DNA from: Ignavibacteriales bacterium
GTDB taxonomy: Bacteria; Bacteroidota; Ignavibacteria; UBA10030; SZUA-254
Direction of reading: 5' to 3'
NCBI GenBank assembly: GCA_016214905.1
Contig: JACRMQ010000007.1
Location: forward strand, 1,191,695 to 1,255,694
DNA: 64,000 nt
Positions 36,083 through 44,970 of this stretch are shown piece by piece; within the stretch, counting starts at the first letter, position 1; every line of letters starts with the position of its first letter. The notes beneath the pieces were generated by a model. The model worked only from the letters and a program-made list of their open reading frames with translations, was not told where the DNA came from and made no database searches. The position numbers and the translations under genes are program-made.

Positions 36083-38701
36083 ATGAAAACGATTCACTAT
36101 TCAATCATAATGTTTATCACACTGTTTTTGGTAACTTTTTTTGTTACCCGATTCGATGATGTTCAAAAAACAACGGTGGCCGGCAAAACGGGTGTAGAAT
36201 CAATACCATCAAATCTTAAGTCAACCGGCGCGATGGAGGCGATGAAATGGTATAATGATCAACGAGCGTACCCGACAGGGAAAATTCCTTACGGCTGGCG
36301 CGAAAAGGCAGAAGACCATATCAAGAAATTTAATTTATCAAAATCCGGTTCTGTCAACGCGGTAACCTGGACATCGGTTGGACCATCCAATGTGGGTGGA
36401 AGGGTCCGCTCAATAGCTGTCGATCCTGCGAATTCAAATATTATCTACGCCGGATCTGTTAGCGGGGGAATTTGGAAGAGCACCAATGGCGGTTCGGGTT
36501 GGGCTCCCATCTCAGATTTTGTCTCGAACATGGTAATAGGTTGCATTACTATCGATCCCTTAAATTCAAATATTATTTATGCAGGTACCGGCGAGGGATA
36601 TTTTAATTATGATGCACTTCGGGGGATTGGTGTGTTGAAATCAACAGATGCAGGTGCAACATGGACTGTCTTGAATAATTTTGTCGGTGCAGGCGCTAAT
36701 TATTATTACTATTTCATCAATAAAATTGTCATACGTCCAGATAATCCTAACATTCTGTTTGCTGCAGTAACGAATAATTCGGAAGGTATTTGGAAATCAA
36801 CAGATGCAGGTGCAAGCTGGTCGAAAATTACAACCCCGAGCACGTCGAAATTCTGTACCGATCTTGTTCTCGATCCTAATAATTCAAACACCATGTACGC
36901 CGCGTTTGGATTATTCAGTTCTGATGGCGTCTATAAAACAACCAACGGCGGAACAAGCTGGACTAAATTAGCAACCGGTTTTCCCGCGACTACGTTGAAG
37001 TATACCCGGATCAGTTTGTCTATATCTAAAACAAATCCTGCAGTACTATTCGCAAGTGTCGCCGATTCGAATTATTACACTCATGGTATTTATAAACTTA
37101 ATACCTCCGGTACATCGTGGGTTACTCTTACAACACCATATGATTATACTGTTAATGTAAGCGGAACACACCTCGGAGGTCAGGGTTGGTACAACAATGT
37201 TATCACGGCTCATCCCACGGATACGAATACGGTTTATGTGGGAGGAATTAACTTATTCCGGACGACTAACGGAGGTTCCTTATGGAATAGATTAAGCGAT
37301 GGTTACAGTGCACCGTATGTACATGTAGATCAACATGCGATAACGATTGATCCAAATAATTATTCAACCGTTTATTTCGGTTGCGATGGCGGAGTTTTTA
37401 AATCTACGACAGGCGGTAATTCATTCAACGATATGAATTCCGGTTTTAGCACAATACAATTTTATAGCGGGGCTGTGCATCCTACAATCGCCGCGTACTT
37501 CGGCGGTACCCAGGATAACGGAACATTAAAAACTACAACACCAACGACTTGGCAATCGGCGTTCGGAGGTGATGGCGGTGATGTGTGGATTAATTATAAT
37601 TCTCCGAATATCATCTTTACCGAATATGTAAATTTAACAATCTTTAAGTCTACTGATGGGGGAAGCAGTTGGAATAAGGCGATGAATGGAATTCCAACCG
37701 GACCTAATTATTATGATGGTACCACAGATCGTGTAGATTTTATCGCACCTTACACGATGGATCCGGGGAATCCTTCAAACTTAGTTGCAGGAACTTATAA
37801 AATTTACCGAACAACAAATAGCGGCACTCTTTGGACGAGTATCAGCGGTGACCTTACGGGGGATGGAGCCGGAAGTACAGGAGCAATCATCACTGCTATA
37901 GGAATTGCAAAAAGCTCGAGTGTCACCATTTATGTTGGTACCGGCGGGAGCGGAACAAGTACAGCAAAAGTTTGGGTAACCACCAATACGGGAACGAACT
38001 GGACAAATGTTACGGTAGCTCCGATCCCTAATCGCCGTGTAACAGCTATCGCAGTTGATCCGAATAATCGAGATAGCGCGTATGTATGTTTCTCTGGCTA
38101 CGGTACAGGGCATTTATATTTTACTGCAAACCGCGGTACATCTTGGAGTAATAAAAGTGGAAATTTACCCGACATACCGGTAAATGCAATAATAATCGAT
38201 CCGGTGAATGTGAGCCACCTTTTCCTCGGAACGGATCTTGGAGTATATGAATCGAACGATGGTGGTACAACATGGACGCAGCAAAACAGTGGTATGGCAA
38301 ATGTCTCGGTTGCAGATCTGGATTTGAACAATAACGGATATTTATTTGCAGCGACTCATGGAAGAGGAATGTTCAAAACTGTAAATGCAGTGGGGATTAA
38401 AGATGAGAACATAACGACGCCAACAGCTTTTAATCTGGAGCAAAATTTTCCAAATCCGTTTAATCCTTCAACTTTGATATCGTTCAGCATTGCCGAACCA
38501 AGTTACGTTGCGCTGAAGATCTTTGATATGTCGGGCCGCGAAGTGGTCGTAATCGAAGATGGTGAATTACACCAAGGAAGATATGAGAGGAAATTTGACG
38601 GATCAACGATAGCGTCTGGTGTGTATTTCTATAATTTGAAAGTTTCGGGGAAGAACGGCAATCACTTCTCCCAAACAAAAAAAATGATATTAGTTAAATA
38701 G
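36083..38701 (+). CDS. Secreted Asp-box beta-propeller protein with T9SS C-terminal sorting domain
   Basis: 872 aa from ATG 36083 (AAGG 6 nt upstream; an ATG two codons earlier is possible). N-terminal signal anchor about 8-23. About eleven Asp-box/BNR repeats of the S-x-D/N-x-G-x-T/S-W type run from about 130 to 770 (KSTDAGATW, KTTNGGTSW, KSTDGGSSW, ESNDGGTTW), as in VPS10/sialidase-like propellers. The C-terminal 90 residues begin with NFPNPFNPST and end KKMILVK, the type IX secretion sorting domain. The protein is therefore exported across the outer membrane and probably surface-attached. The sialidase catalytic residues are not evident, so a binding or unknown hydrolytic role is more likely. 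Confidence 0.88.
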   Translation: MKTIHYSIIMFITLFLVTFFVTRFDDVQKTTVAGKTGVESIPSNLKSTGAMEAMKWYNDQRAYPTGKIPYGWREKAEDHIKKFNLSKSGSVNAVTWTSVGPSNVGGRVRSIAVDPANSNIIYAGSVSGGIWKSTNGGSGWAPISDFVSNMVIGCITIDPLNSNIIYAGTGEGYFNYDALRGIGVLKSTDAGATWTVLNNFVGAGANYYYYFINKIVIRPDNPNILFAAVTNNSEGIWKSTDAGASWSKITTPSTSKFCTDLVLDPNNSNTMYAAFGLFSSDGVYKTTNGGTSWTKLATGFPATTLKYTRISLSISKTNPAVLFASVADSNYYTHGIYKLNTSGTSWVTLTTPYDYTVNVSGTHLGGQGWYNNVITAHPTDTNTVYVGGINLFRTTNGGSLWNRLSDGYSAPYVHVDQHAITIDPNNYSTVYFGCDGGVFKSTTGGNSFNDMNSGFSTIQFYSGAVHPTIAAYFGGTQDNGTLKTTTPTTWQSAFGGDGGDVWINYNSPNIIFTEYVNLTIFKSTDGGSSWNKAMNGIPTGPNYYDGTTDRVDFIAPYTMDPGNPSNLVAGTYKIYRTTNSGTLWTSISGDLTGDGAGSTGAIITAIGIAKSSSVTIYVGTGGSGTSTAKVWVTTNTGTNWTNVTVAPIPNRRVTAIAVDPNNRDSAYVCFSGYGTGHLYFTANRGTSWSNKSGNLPDIPVNAIIIDPVNVSHLFLGTDLGVYESNDGGTTWTQQNSGMANVSVADLDLNNNGYLFAATHGRGMFKTVNAVGIKDENITTPTAFNLEQNFPNPFNPSTLISFSIAEPSYVALKIFDMSGREVVVIEDGELHQGRYERKFDGSTIASGVYFYNLKVSGKNGNHFSQTKKMILVK
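36637..36659. repeat. Intragenic direct repeat, copy 1 (23 bp)
   Basis: Identical to 36793-36815 in the same reading frame; encodes KSTDAGA of two adjacent Asp-box repeats. Confidence 0.8.
36793..36815. repeat. Intragenic direct repeat, copy 2 (23 bp)
   Basis: Second copy of the sequence at 36637-36659. Base-level identity suggests recent repeat duplication or gene conversion. Confidence 0.8.
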
Positions 38702-38751
38702 AATTAAAATTTACATCATTGGGAAATTGTGATTAGGTTGGGAGACGATCT

Positions 38752-38771
38752 GGAGGGTATTTATACCCTCC
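38752..38771. repeat. Perfect hairpin (9-bp stem, 2-nt loop)
   Basis: GGAGGGTAT (38752-38760) pairs with ATACCCTCC (38763-38771). It stands 12 bp before the terminator at 38784-38813 in the gap between convergent genes, and probably helps to end transcription of the propeller gene. Confidence 0.6.
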
Positions 38772-38783
38772 TTGAAATTAAAG

Positions 38784-38813
38784 ATAAGCCCTATCACCTT
38801 TGGTAGGGCTTAT
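38784..38813. terminator. Bidirectional intrinsic terminator
   Basis: ATAAGCCCTA (38784-38793) pairs with TAGGGCTTAT (38804-38813), a 10-bp stem with a 10-nt loop. The plus side is followed by TTATT. On the minus side the stem starts 3 bp after the aroK stop, so it serves both converging genes. Confidence 0.75.
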
Positions 38814-38816
38814 TTA

Positions 38817-39377
38817 TTAAGGGGAAATCAATGGTTTTAATGCCCTAACGATCCTGTCTACAGTTAATCCTATTTTTTCATTTTTTATCTCTACGATCAG
38901 ATCAGCCTGATGATAATTACTCTCTCGATCGTGTAAGAGCGAATAAATGCGATTTCTCAGTTCATCACCGGATAATTTCTCACCGTTAATGCTCCTAAGC
39001 AACGGTCTGTCTAACTTGTTTTTTAAACGCTTGATCAATAACTCCGGATCGATTTTTAGATATAACAATATTCCATATTTACTGACTATCGTCATATTAT
39101 CATCATCTTGTAATGTCCCGCCACCCAACGAGATCACCTGTCTGGAATTCAATGAAAGTTCGGAAAGAATAATATTCTCGATTTTTCGAAAATACTTTTC
39201 ACCTCTTTCCGTGAAAATATAAGTGATCGATTTGCCTTCCTTTTCTTCTATCTCCCTGTCAAGATCTGTATATCTGTAACCGATCGTGTTTGCAATGATG
39301 GGTCCCAGCGTACTTTTGCCGCTACCCATAAATCCGGTCAGGAAAATATTATTTTTTGGAAATATTTCTGTTACCAT
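38817..39377 (-). CDS. aroK: Shikimate kinase
   Basis: 186 aa. Phosphorylates shikimate at O3 in the chorismate pathway. P-loop GFMGSGKST (15-23), shikimate-binding DLDREIEEKEG and FRKIENIIL, the GGGT loop (SLGGGTL), and the lid-region LDRPLLR. Its ATG overlaps the stop of the upstream beta-barrel gene by 7 bp. No other aro gene is in the window. Confidence 0.94.
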   Translation of the reverse strand: MVTEIFPKNNIFLTGFMGSGKSTLGPIIANTIGYRYTDLDREIEEKEGKSITYIFTERGEKYFRKIENIILSELSLNSRQVISLGGGTLQDDDNMTIVSKYGILLYLKIDPELLIKRLKNKLDRPLLRSINGEKLSGDELRNRIYSLLHDRESNYHQADLIVEIKNEKIGLTVDRIVRALKPLISP

Positions 39378-40066
39378 TTAATAACGATTCCTAAAGAGAG
39401 TAACAGACCGTCTATGCTTACCCGCGAGTCACTGGACTCAATAGAAAATGGAAGCGTTGAGTTATTAGCTAATTCGATTTTGTCACTTTCTGAAGAGAAT
39501 TGTACCTCTCTAAATTTAATTTCTGTACGTGCAGAGAATATCGATGTTAATTTATATTCACAACCTGTCAGGATGTGAATGCCCGCGCCCGGAGAAAAAT
39601 GGTTTATATGATTTTCGATTCCGTCTATTGATAAATCACGTCCTCCAAAATATAATCCAATTCCCCCGCCGATATAAAATGTAAGCGATTGTATTCCGAT
39701 CGGTAATTTGAAATACGAAGATGCTTCAATAGGAATGGCATAATATCCATCGACTATTTTTCCCTGGTTCGATGGGTCTAATAGATTTATTTTATTTGTA
39801 TGAGCTGAAAGATATTCAATGGAGAAGCCTAGTTCTGTTTGACCATCAGAGAGGGGAAATCGGTAATCGATTCCAAATCCCCAAATTTCATCGATAGAAA
39901 AATATTGATTTCGGATTGCAGGATCGGAATCTTTGGAATGATGATAAATTTTTGATGTGGTTGTTAACGATCCGGAGAGTGTCACGCTTTGCTGCCGGTT
40001 TTGAGCCGGCAGCATTTCGGAAAAAAGGAGGAGGAGTGGCAATATCGTGCCGCTAATTAAGCGCAC
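39371..40066 (-). CDS. Outer-membrane beta-barrel-like hypothetical protein, 231 aa
   Basis: GTG start at 40066 with AAAGGG upstream. A signal peptide (about 1-21, ending LPAQ) is followed by alternating polar/hydrophobic strands rich in Gly and aromatic residues (GFGIDYRFPLSDGQTELGFSIEYL, FYIGGGIGLYFGG; each in part) and a terminal hydrophobic strand ending in IVIKW, the pattern of small outer-membrane barrels. Specific family not recognised. It sits between the PpiD-like chaperone gene (27-bp gap) and aroK (7-bp overlap). Confidence 0.65.
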   Translation of the reverse strand: MRLISGTILPLLLLFSEMLPAQNRQQSVTLSGSLTTTSKIYHHSKDSDPAIRNQYFSIDEIWGFGIDYRFPLSDGQTELGFSIEYLSAHTNKINLLDPSNQGKIVDGYYAIPIEASSYFKLPIGIQSLTFYIGGGIGLYFGGRDLSIDGIENHINHFSPGAGIHILTGCEYKLTSIFSARTEIKFREVQFSSESDKIELANNSTLPFSIESSDSRVSIDGLLLSLGIVIKW

Positions 40067-40093
40067 GAGCTATCCCTTTCTGTTCAATAAGAT

Positions 40094-42199
40094 CTATCTG
40101 TAAAATTTATCTCGGTTGTCAACAATATCCGCATTCTTCTTGAGCTGTTCAATCCACTGACTGAAGAAGCGATTTCGCCTTTCGCTGAGCAATTGATTCC
40201 GTAACATAGGACGTTGAGAAGTGTAGACTGTTGAATCGAATGCCGACTTATTAATTAATTTTATCAAATAAACGCCTCGTTGACTTTCAATTGGCTGAGA
40301 AAGATCGCCTGTATTTAATTGACTGATCCCACCAAAGAATCCAAGATCACGGCCGATTCCGGGGATATAACCCGATAAAGAAAACGAGGTTAGATGCTGT
40401 ACATTAATTTTCGGATTCATTTGAGATAATTTTTGAAGACTATCCGTTTGCGATATAGATTTACGGGTTTCTGCAGCTATCAATTTTACTTTTTCTAATT
40501 TCTTATCTCGTTTGAGCCGACTTTCAACAACCGTTTTAACTTCATCAAATGGGCGAATGCCGGCCTCTTTCACTTCTGTTATTTTGAAAACGCCGTATCC
40601 ATTCGTAACTGAAAAGAGCGGACTCACCGTTCCAACCTTGTTTGAGAAAGCAAATTTGTTAACAGTGCTGTTCATTCCGATTCCCGAAATTCCACCGTCT
40701 TTCTGAAACGAAGAAGTTTCCAATACATTCAATTTGCTCTGTTGAGCCTCCTTCTCAAAATCACCTTCCTGAGCAAGGTAGGCAAAGTCTTGAGCCTGCT
40801 GAGAAATATTCGTGCGAGTTCTGGAACTGATCCGGATCTGCATATGGATATCCGAAAACTTTACCTCACGATTGTCCCGTGCGTGAACTTTAATGATATG
40901 ATACCCGAAATCCGATTTAATGGGAGCGAGTAACTCACCAACTTTCGCTTTGAAGGCGGCTGTTTCGAATTGTTTAACCATTTTACCTTTGCTGAACCAA
41001 CCTACGTCGCCACCCCGACTGCCAGAACCCGGATCTTGGGAATTATCTTTCGCAATCTGGGCGAAATTTTTTCCATTCTTTATGTCATTGAAAAGATTTT
41101 TTGCTTTTGCGAATGCGGCAGCGCTGTCATTATTTTCAATTTTTATCAAGATATGGCTTGCATGTATAAATTCATTCTTGCCGGGCTGGAAGGCAGTTAC
41201 TTTCATCAGATGAAAACCGTCAAAATCTTTAACGGGACCAACAATATCTCCAACCTTGGCTTGAAATAAAGCATTTTCTTTTTCAGCACTCATCTGTCCA
41301 TGTGCGACAAACGATTCGGTTACATTTGTTTCGTTGTACATATTTTTCAGAGTATCAAAATCAACTCCGGCTTGCGCACGTTTTATGATGTCTTGCAGTT
41401 CAGCTATAACATCGTTCGTGTCGGTCGTTGAAGGTACTTCATTGAATATTACATATTTCAATTTCCTGGTGGCTTCAACTTTATAATCTTCAGAATGCTC
41501 ATTGAAATAATTGCGGAGATCGTCATCTGATACTGAAATTTCGTTATCAGGTATGAGTGTATTCGGATCGAAGAATGCGTAATCGGCATCGTACTTTATA
41601 TTCTGATCAGAAAATTTTTGATAAACATCATTTTCAGATACATTAACACTTGCGGTAATTATACTTTGGAGTTTTTCACGCTGACGCTGTCTGCGTAGAA
41701 GCTCTTCTATCTGTATCATGATACCTTTATTTTTCGGATCCATTATAGTAGCATCATATGCCTGTCTGTTGAATTGACCCGTTGAATCTGTAAATTGTCT
41801 TGTTAAAAATTCAGGTGGTTGTTCACCTTTTACCCAGTCAACGATCTCCTGGTCGGTGATTTTGATCCCTAATTTAGCGATCTGTTCATCGTATAAGGTT
41901 TCTTCTACCAATTGCTGCCAAATTTGATCACGGATCGATTGTTGCTGGTTTTCATCGGGTTCTGTTCCGGTTTGGGCTTTTTGATTGTCAACGGCTTTCC
42001 GAAACATCTCGGCAAATTCTTTTGATGTGATAGCACGTTCGTTAATTTTGCCAATCTCTTGTGATTCTATTTGCATCCGGGATTGTTTTCGTCCGGTTAT
42101 ATCCATTCCCCAATCGAGAACGATGTAAATAACGAAAACTCCGGCGAATATTGAGAAAAATGTCGCTAATCTCTCACGTATTTGTGTCATTAAAGGCAT
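40094..42199 (-). CDS. PpiD/SurA-type membrane-anchored peptidyl-prolyl isomerase
   Basis: 701 aa. N-terminal transmembrane anchor at about 13-31. A SurA_N-like chaperone region covers about 50-240 (QLVEETLYDEQIAKLGIKITDQEI, in part). A degenerate parvulin-like unit lies at about 245-337 and a clearer parvulin domain at about 344-440 (ASHILIKIE, SQDPGSGSRGGDVGWFSKGKMV, FGYHIIKV). Another helical/PPIase-like segment follows to the end. PpiD-type proteins assist newly exported proteins leaving the Sec channel. The 260-bp upstream leader carries a strong terminator and a candidate structured RNA (42302-42425), which could attenuate this gene. Confidence 0.9.
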   Translation of the reverse strand: MPLMTQIRERLATFFSIFAGVFVIYIVLDWGMDITGRKQSRMQIESQEIGKINERAITSKEFAEMFRKAVDNQKAQTGTEPDENQQQSIRDQIWQQLVEETLYDEQIAKLGIKITDQEIVDWVKGEQPPEFLTRQFTDSTGQFNRQAYDATIMDPKNKGIMIQIEELLRRQRQREKLQSIITASVNVSENDVYQKFSDQNIKYDADYAFFDPNTLIPDNEISVSDDDLRNYFNEHSEDYKVEATRKLKYVIFNEVPSTTDTNDVIAELQDIIKRAQAGVDFDTLKNMYNETNVTESFVAHGQMSAEKENALFQAKVGDIVGPVKDFDGFHLMKVTAFQPGKNEFIHASHILIKIENNDSAAAFAKAKNLFNDIKNGKNFAQIAKDNSQDPGSGSRGGDVGWFSKGKMVKQFETAAFKAKVGELLAPIKSDFGYHIIKVHARDNREVKFSDIHMQIRISSRTRTNISQQAQDFAYLAQEGDFEKEAQQSKLNVLETSSFQKDGGISGIGMNSTVNKFAFSNKVGTVSPLFSVTNGYGVFKITEVKEAGIRPFDEVKTVVESRLKRDKKLEKVKLIAAETRKSISQTDSLQKLSQMNPKINVQHLTSFSLSGYIPGIGRDLGFFGGISQLNTGDLSQPIESQRGVYLIKLINKSAFDSTVYTSQRPMLRNQLLSERRNRFFSQWIEQLKKNADIVDNRDKFYR

Positions 42200-42301
42200 G
42201 TGTAGGTTATCCTTTGAAAAAATGTTCAGGAAATTAAAAATACTTCAAAATATACGAGAAAAATGCAAGATAAGCAATGGAAAAATTGGATTAAATAAAA
42301 A

Positions 42302-42330
42302 AGCCGCTCTAGGGGGTACCTAAAGCGGCT
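42302..42330 (-). terminator. Strong intrinsic terminator upstream of the PpiD-like gene
   Basis: Minus strand: AGCCGCT (42330-42324) pairs with AGCGGCT (42308-42302), with a second inner stem TAGG/CCTA. It is directly followed by six Ts (42302-42297) and an AT-rich tail. It is oriented to end a transcript coming from 42425 or from the flavoprotein gene, about 100 nt before the PpiD-like ATG. Confidence 0.8.
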
Positions 42331-42425
42331 AAACGTTCATCCTTCTACATATCCACCGTATCGTTACGTATTCCACATCCAATCGGAAGGATGCCGTTCA
42401 TATTACGTAACATCGTCCGGATAAA
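42302..42425 (-). ncRNA. Candidate structured small RNA or leader attenuator
   Basis: Between the flavoprotein stop (42460) and the PpiD-like start (42199) lies about 120 nt ending in a strong terminator. Read on the minus strand, GTTACGTA (42411-42404) can pair with TACGTAAC (42370-42363), and CATCCTTC (42393-42386) can pair with GAAGGATG (42345-42338). The two 8-bp helices interleave, so they either form an H-type pseudoknot or exclude each other. GGATA/TATCC (42350-42354 and 42419-42423) could extend the first. No known riboswitch class was recognised. It could be an independent sRNA, a 3'-UTR element, or a switch controlling the PpiD-like gene. Confidence 0.4.
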
Positions 42426-42459
42426 TGAAAGTTCCCTAATTTAGAAAAATATTTTTCCC

Positions 42460-43611
42460 CTAAAGCCAACGCCAAAGCCAATATTTTTCCAATACTACCT
42501 TACTCCAGTGCAATGTAACATTCGGGTCTGTCCAGGATAGTACAGATTTTTCAGTGTTTATTAAGTTTCCATGTAAGTATGATGCCTTGCCATTTCCGGT
42601 TTCAAGGAAAAAAAATCCATAACCGGAAAATTCTTTCCTATCAGAATTTTCCTGCAGCTCTTGAGCAATATTAAATGCTACAACTTCGGCTTGATTGTTG
42701 GCAAATATCCCTGCCTTCGGAAGAATGTGACCATTCTCCATCTTTATATTAATGCAATCGCCAATAGCATAGATGTTGTTGAAGTCGGTTTGCATAGTTC
42801 GCTTGTTCACTTTGATCCAGCCCGATGCATCCAACATATTTGATAATCGAAGAGCATCAGGCGGTTTCATAGGGGGAACTATGATCGATATATCTGGTTC
42901 GGATGATTTCGTTTGTAAGGTGATTCGAGATATTGGATCATCAGGATTTTTGTCAAGTTGGGTATTGGGTAAAAAATTTATATGCTGATCAACCAGAAGT
43001 TTTCGCATCTGAATGTTGATTTCTGATGGAGCGAATGGAAGCGGTTCTTGGTTAGGTGAATTCAATATGATCTCGATATTACCGATTCCTCTTTTCTGAT
43101 AAAATGACGAGAGCAGAAAAGCGGCATCGAATGGAGCAAACGGATATTTAACCTCATTACTTAATTGAGATATTTCAATCTTACCGCCCGGAAATATCGG
43201 GATAATCTTGCTTAACTCAACAGCTCCTTCGAATGTGTAAAATGTATTTACGCGGTTGCCGACTGCAAACTCTGCCGGTAACTCGTTATCAGCTCCAAGT
43301 GCGATCACCAGATAATCAAAATGAAAATTTCCCCGGTCTGTCACAACGATTTTATCATTCTTATCAATCGATATTACCTCTGCTTGTTGAAATTCTATTC
43401 CGTGTTTTTCTAGGGAAGTAAATGGTTTTGTGATTGCTGCCGGAGTGCGCCATCCGATCACAATCCAGAGGAATGATGGTTGGAAAGCATGATAAGAATG
43501 TCTGTCGATAACGATAATTTTGTGTTGGCTGCCAATGTGTTTTCTCAGGTCTCGTGCTGTAACAATACCACCCATTCCACCGCCAATAATGATAATCGTT
43601 TTTTGTTCCAT
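42460..43611 (-). CDS. SQR-like FAD-dependent oxidoreductase lacking the SQR cysteines
   Basis: About 383 aa from ATG 43611 (MEQKTIIIIGGGMGG); an earlier in-frame start at 43650 adds 13 unlikely residues. Rossmann FAD motif GGGMGG (10-15), RHSYHAFQPSFLWIVIGWR as in sulfide:quinone reductases, LVIALGAD, and the second FAD motif IYAIGDCINI. The segment that in SQR carries a catalytic cysteine (C-P-x-x-P-Y-E type) reads KYPFAPFDAAF here. The only cysteine in the protein is in GDC. It is therefore a member of the SQR/NDH-2 flavoprotein superfamily with an unknown donor, more likely an NDH-like or new activity than sulfide oxidation. Confidence 0.78.
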   Translation of the reverse strand: MEQKTIIIIGGGMGGIVTARDLRKHIGSQHKIIVIDRHSYHAFQPSFLWIVIGWRTPAAITKPFTSLEKHGIEFQQAEVISIDKNDKIVVTDRGNFHFDYLVIALGADNELPAEFAVGNRVNTFYTFEGAVELSKIIPIFPGGKIEISQLSNEVKYPFAPFDAAFLLSSFYQKRGIGNIEIILNSPNQEPLPFAPSEINIQMRKLLVDQHINFLPNTQLDKNPDDPISRITLQTKSSEPDISIIVPPMKPPDALRLSNMLDASGWIKVNKRTMQTDFNNIYAIGDCINIKMENGHILPKAGIFANNQAEVVAFNIAQELQENSDRKEFSGYGFFFLETGNGKASYLHGNLINTEKSVLSWTDPNVTLHWSKVVLEKYWLWRWL

Positions 43612-43778
43612 AATTGAATCTACAAAAATATCGGTAAAAAATCGAATCATAAAAACTGATCAGATTTTACATTTCTTCACGGAAAACTTATAAAATGTGT
43701 AAAGTTGCATTTTAAACAATACTTTCGTAAGATTCAGAATTCAAATAAAGAAATCAAAATTCAAACAGTGAGGAATAT

Positions 43779-44129
43779 ATGGTAATCAAAGAAAAAATGG
43801 AAAACGATATCGCGATACTCAATTTAAAAGGCGATCTTCTGGGTGAACCGGATACAACCACCCTGAGAGATAAAATTCATAGTCTCGTGGGTGATGAGGT
43901 AAAAAAAGTTGTTATCGATCTGGGAGGAGTGAATTACATGAACAGCAGCGGACTGGGTACGCTGATTTCAACTCTGACAACAATGCGTAATGCCGAAGGT
44001 GAATTGAAATTAGCGAGAGTTGGAAAAAAAGTTCAGAATCTTTTCATCATCACTCAATTGGTGAAAGTTTTTGATACTTACGAAACTGTTGACCGCGCAA
44101 CCGCGAGTTTCAGCGGTAAGAAGAAATAA
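43779..44129 (+). CDS. STAS-domain anti-sigma factor antagonist
   Basis: 116 aa, a single STAS domain of the SpoIIAA/RsbV type. The phosphorylation loop reads NYMNSSGLGTLIS, with S57 the likely phospho-acceptor. Such proteins release a sigma factor or other target by binding an anti-sigma kinase when unphosphorylated. No cognate kinase or phosphatase gene is adjacent, so the partner is elsewhere. A GAGG ribosome site precedes the ATG. Followed 15 bp later by the PEBP gene. Confidence 0.92.
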   Translation: MVIKEKMENDIAILNLKGDLLGEPDTTTLRDKIHSLVGDEVKKVVIDLGGVNYMNSSGLGTLISTLTTMRNAEGELKLARVGKKVQNLFIITQLVKVFDTYETVDRATASFSGKKK

Positions 44130-44144
44130 TAGCTGGCTCAGAAT

Positions 44145-44615
44145 ATGAATCTTAAATCATCGGCATTTGAAGATGACGAGCCGATACCAACGAAGTATGC
44201 TCATTCGGGTGTTGCCGGGGGGAGGAACATCTCAATTCCGCTTGAATGGGAGAATCCACCGGAGGGAACAAAATCGTTCGCACTCTCGATTATCGATCCG
44301 CATCCGGTAGCCCGGAATTGGATCCATTGGCTTGCAGTCAATATCCCGGTCGGCATTAGCGTGCTTGCCGAAGATGTTTCGGGAAAGAAAATGCCCTCCG
44401 GTTCAAAAGAGCTTTACAATTCTTATGGTGAATTAGGTTATGGTGGACCGCAACCCCCCAAAGGTTCCGGACCTCATCCGTATGTCATCACGCTTTACGC
44501 GCTTGATGTGGAAAAAATAGATCTTACTGCTAACTCAAGTTTAACTGCTTTCGAAAAAACAATCGATGGTAAAGTAATTACATCATCGAGTATCACAGGA
44601 ATATTTGAACGATAA
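44145..44615 (+). CDS. YbhB/YbcL-family PEBP protein
   Basis: 156 aa. Phosphatidylethanolamine-binding-protein fold of the bacterial YbhB type: PTKYAHSGVAGGRNISIPLEW, the anion-pocket motif DPHPVARNWIHWLAVNIP (DP..P...W.HW), GYGGPQPPKGSGPHPYVITLYALD. The function of the bacterial family is unsettled. No signal peptide, so it is cytoplasmic. Probably co-transcribed with the STAS gene. Confidence 0.93.
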   Translation: MNLKSSAFEDDEPIPTKYAHSGVAGGRNISIPLEWENPPEGTKSFALSIIDPHPVARNWIHWLAVNIPVGISVLAEDVSGKKMPSGSKELYNSYGELGYGGPQPPKGSGPHPYVITLYALDVEKIDLTANSSLTAFEKTIDGKVITSSSITGIFER

Positions 44616-44970
44616 CATAGTTTAACGTGTTGGAGATTCTTGAAACCAATTCATTGACGAGAGATCACTCCAACCATTCAGATTGAAAATCCTTCCAAAA
44701 AGATCCCAGAGATTAAAGGTGAAGAAAGTATTACGGATTATATAATCTCCTGCTCGTAAAATATATTATTGAAACACCCGGTGATGTTTTCAAAAAGGGA
44801 AAGGAAATTTGGCTCTATCGCGAAGTTTTTGTATTTTAGGATTGAATGATTCTCCATTTTATCCATATAACTATTACGCAACTGTAGTCCATCCTTTGCA
44901 ATTCGGGGCATGATGGATGTCCCGCTCTTGAATCCGATAATAATTCAATAAAAATTCCAAACAAACATTA
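44616..44970. other. Gap between the PEBP gene and prfC
   Basis: 355 bp. Contains a 12-bp perfect palindrome GATTATATAATC (44736-44747) that could be an operator, and an open frame ending at 44839 whose 38 residues look protein-like (ETPGDVFKKGKEIWLYREV) but have no start codon or ribosome site. It may be a gene remnant. No strong promoter for prfC was singled out. Confidence 0.45.

Noticed and set aside
36083-38701. Calling the propeller protein a sialidase
   Set aside because: Asp-boxes are structural; the Arg triad and FRIP motif of sialidases are not seen.
42460-43611. Calling the flavoprotein a sulfide:quinone oxidoreductase
   Set aside because: The catalytic cysteine positions are not occupied.
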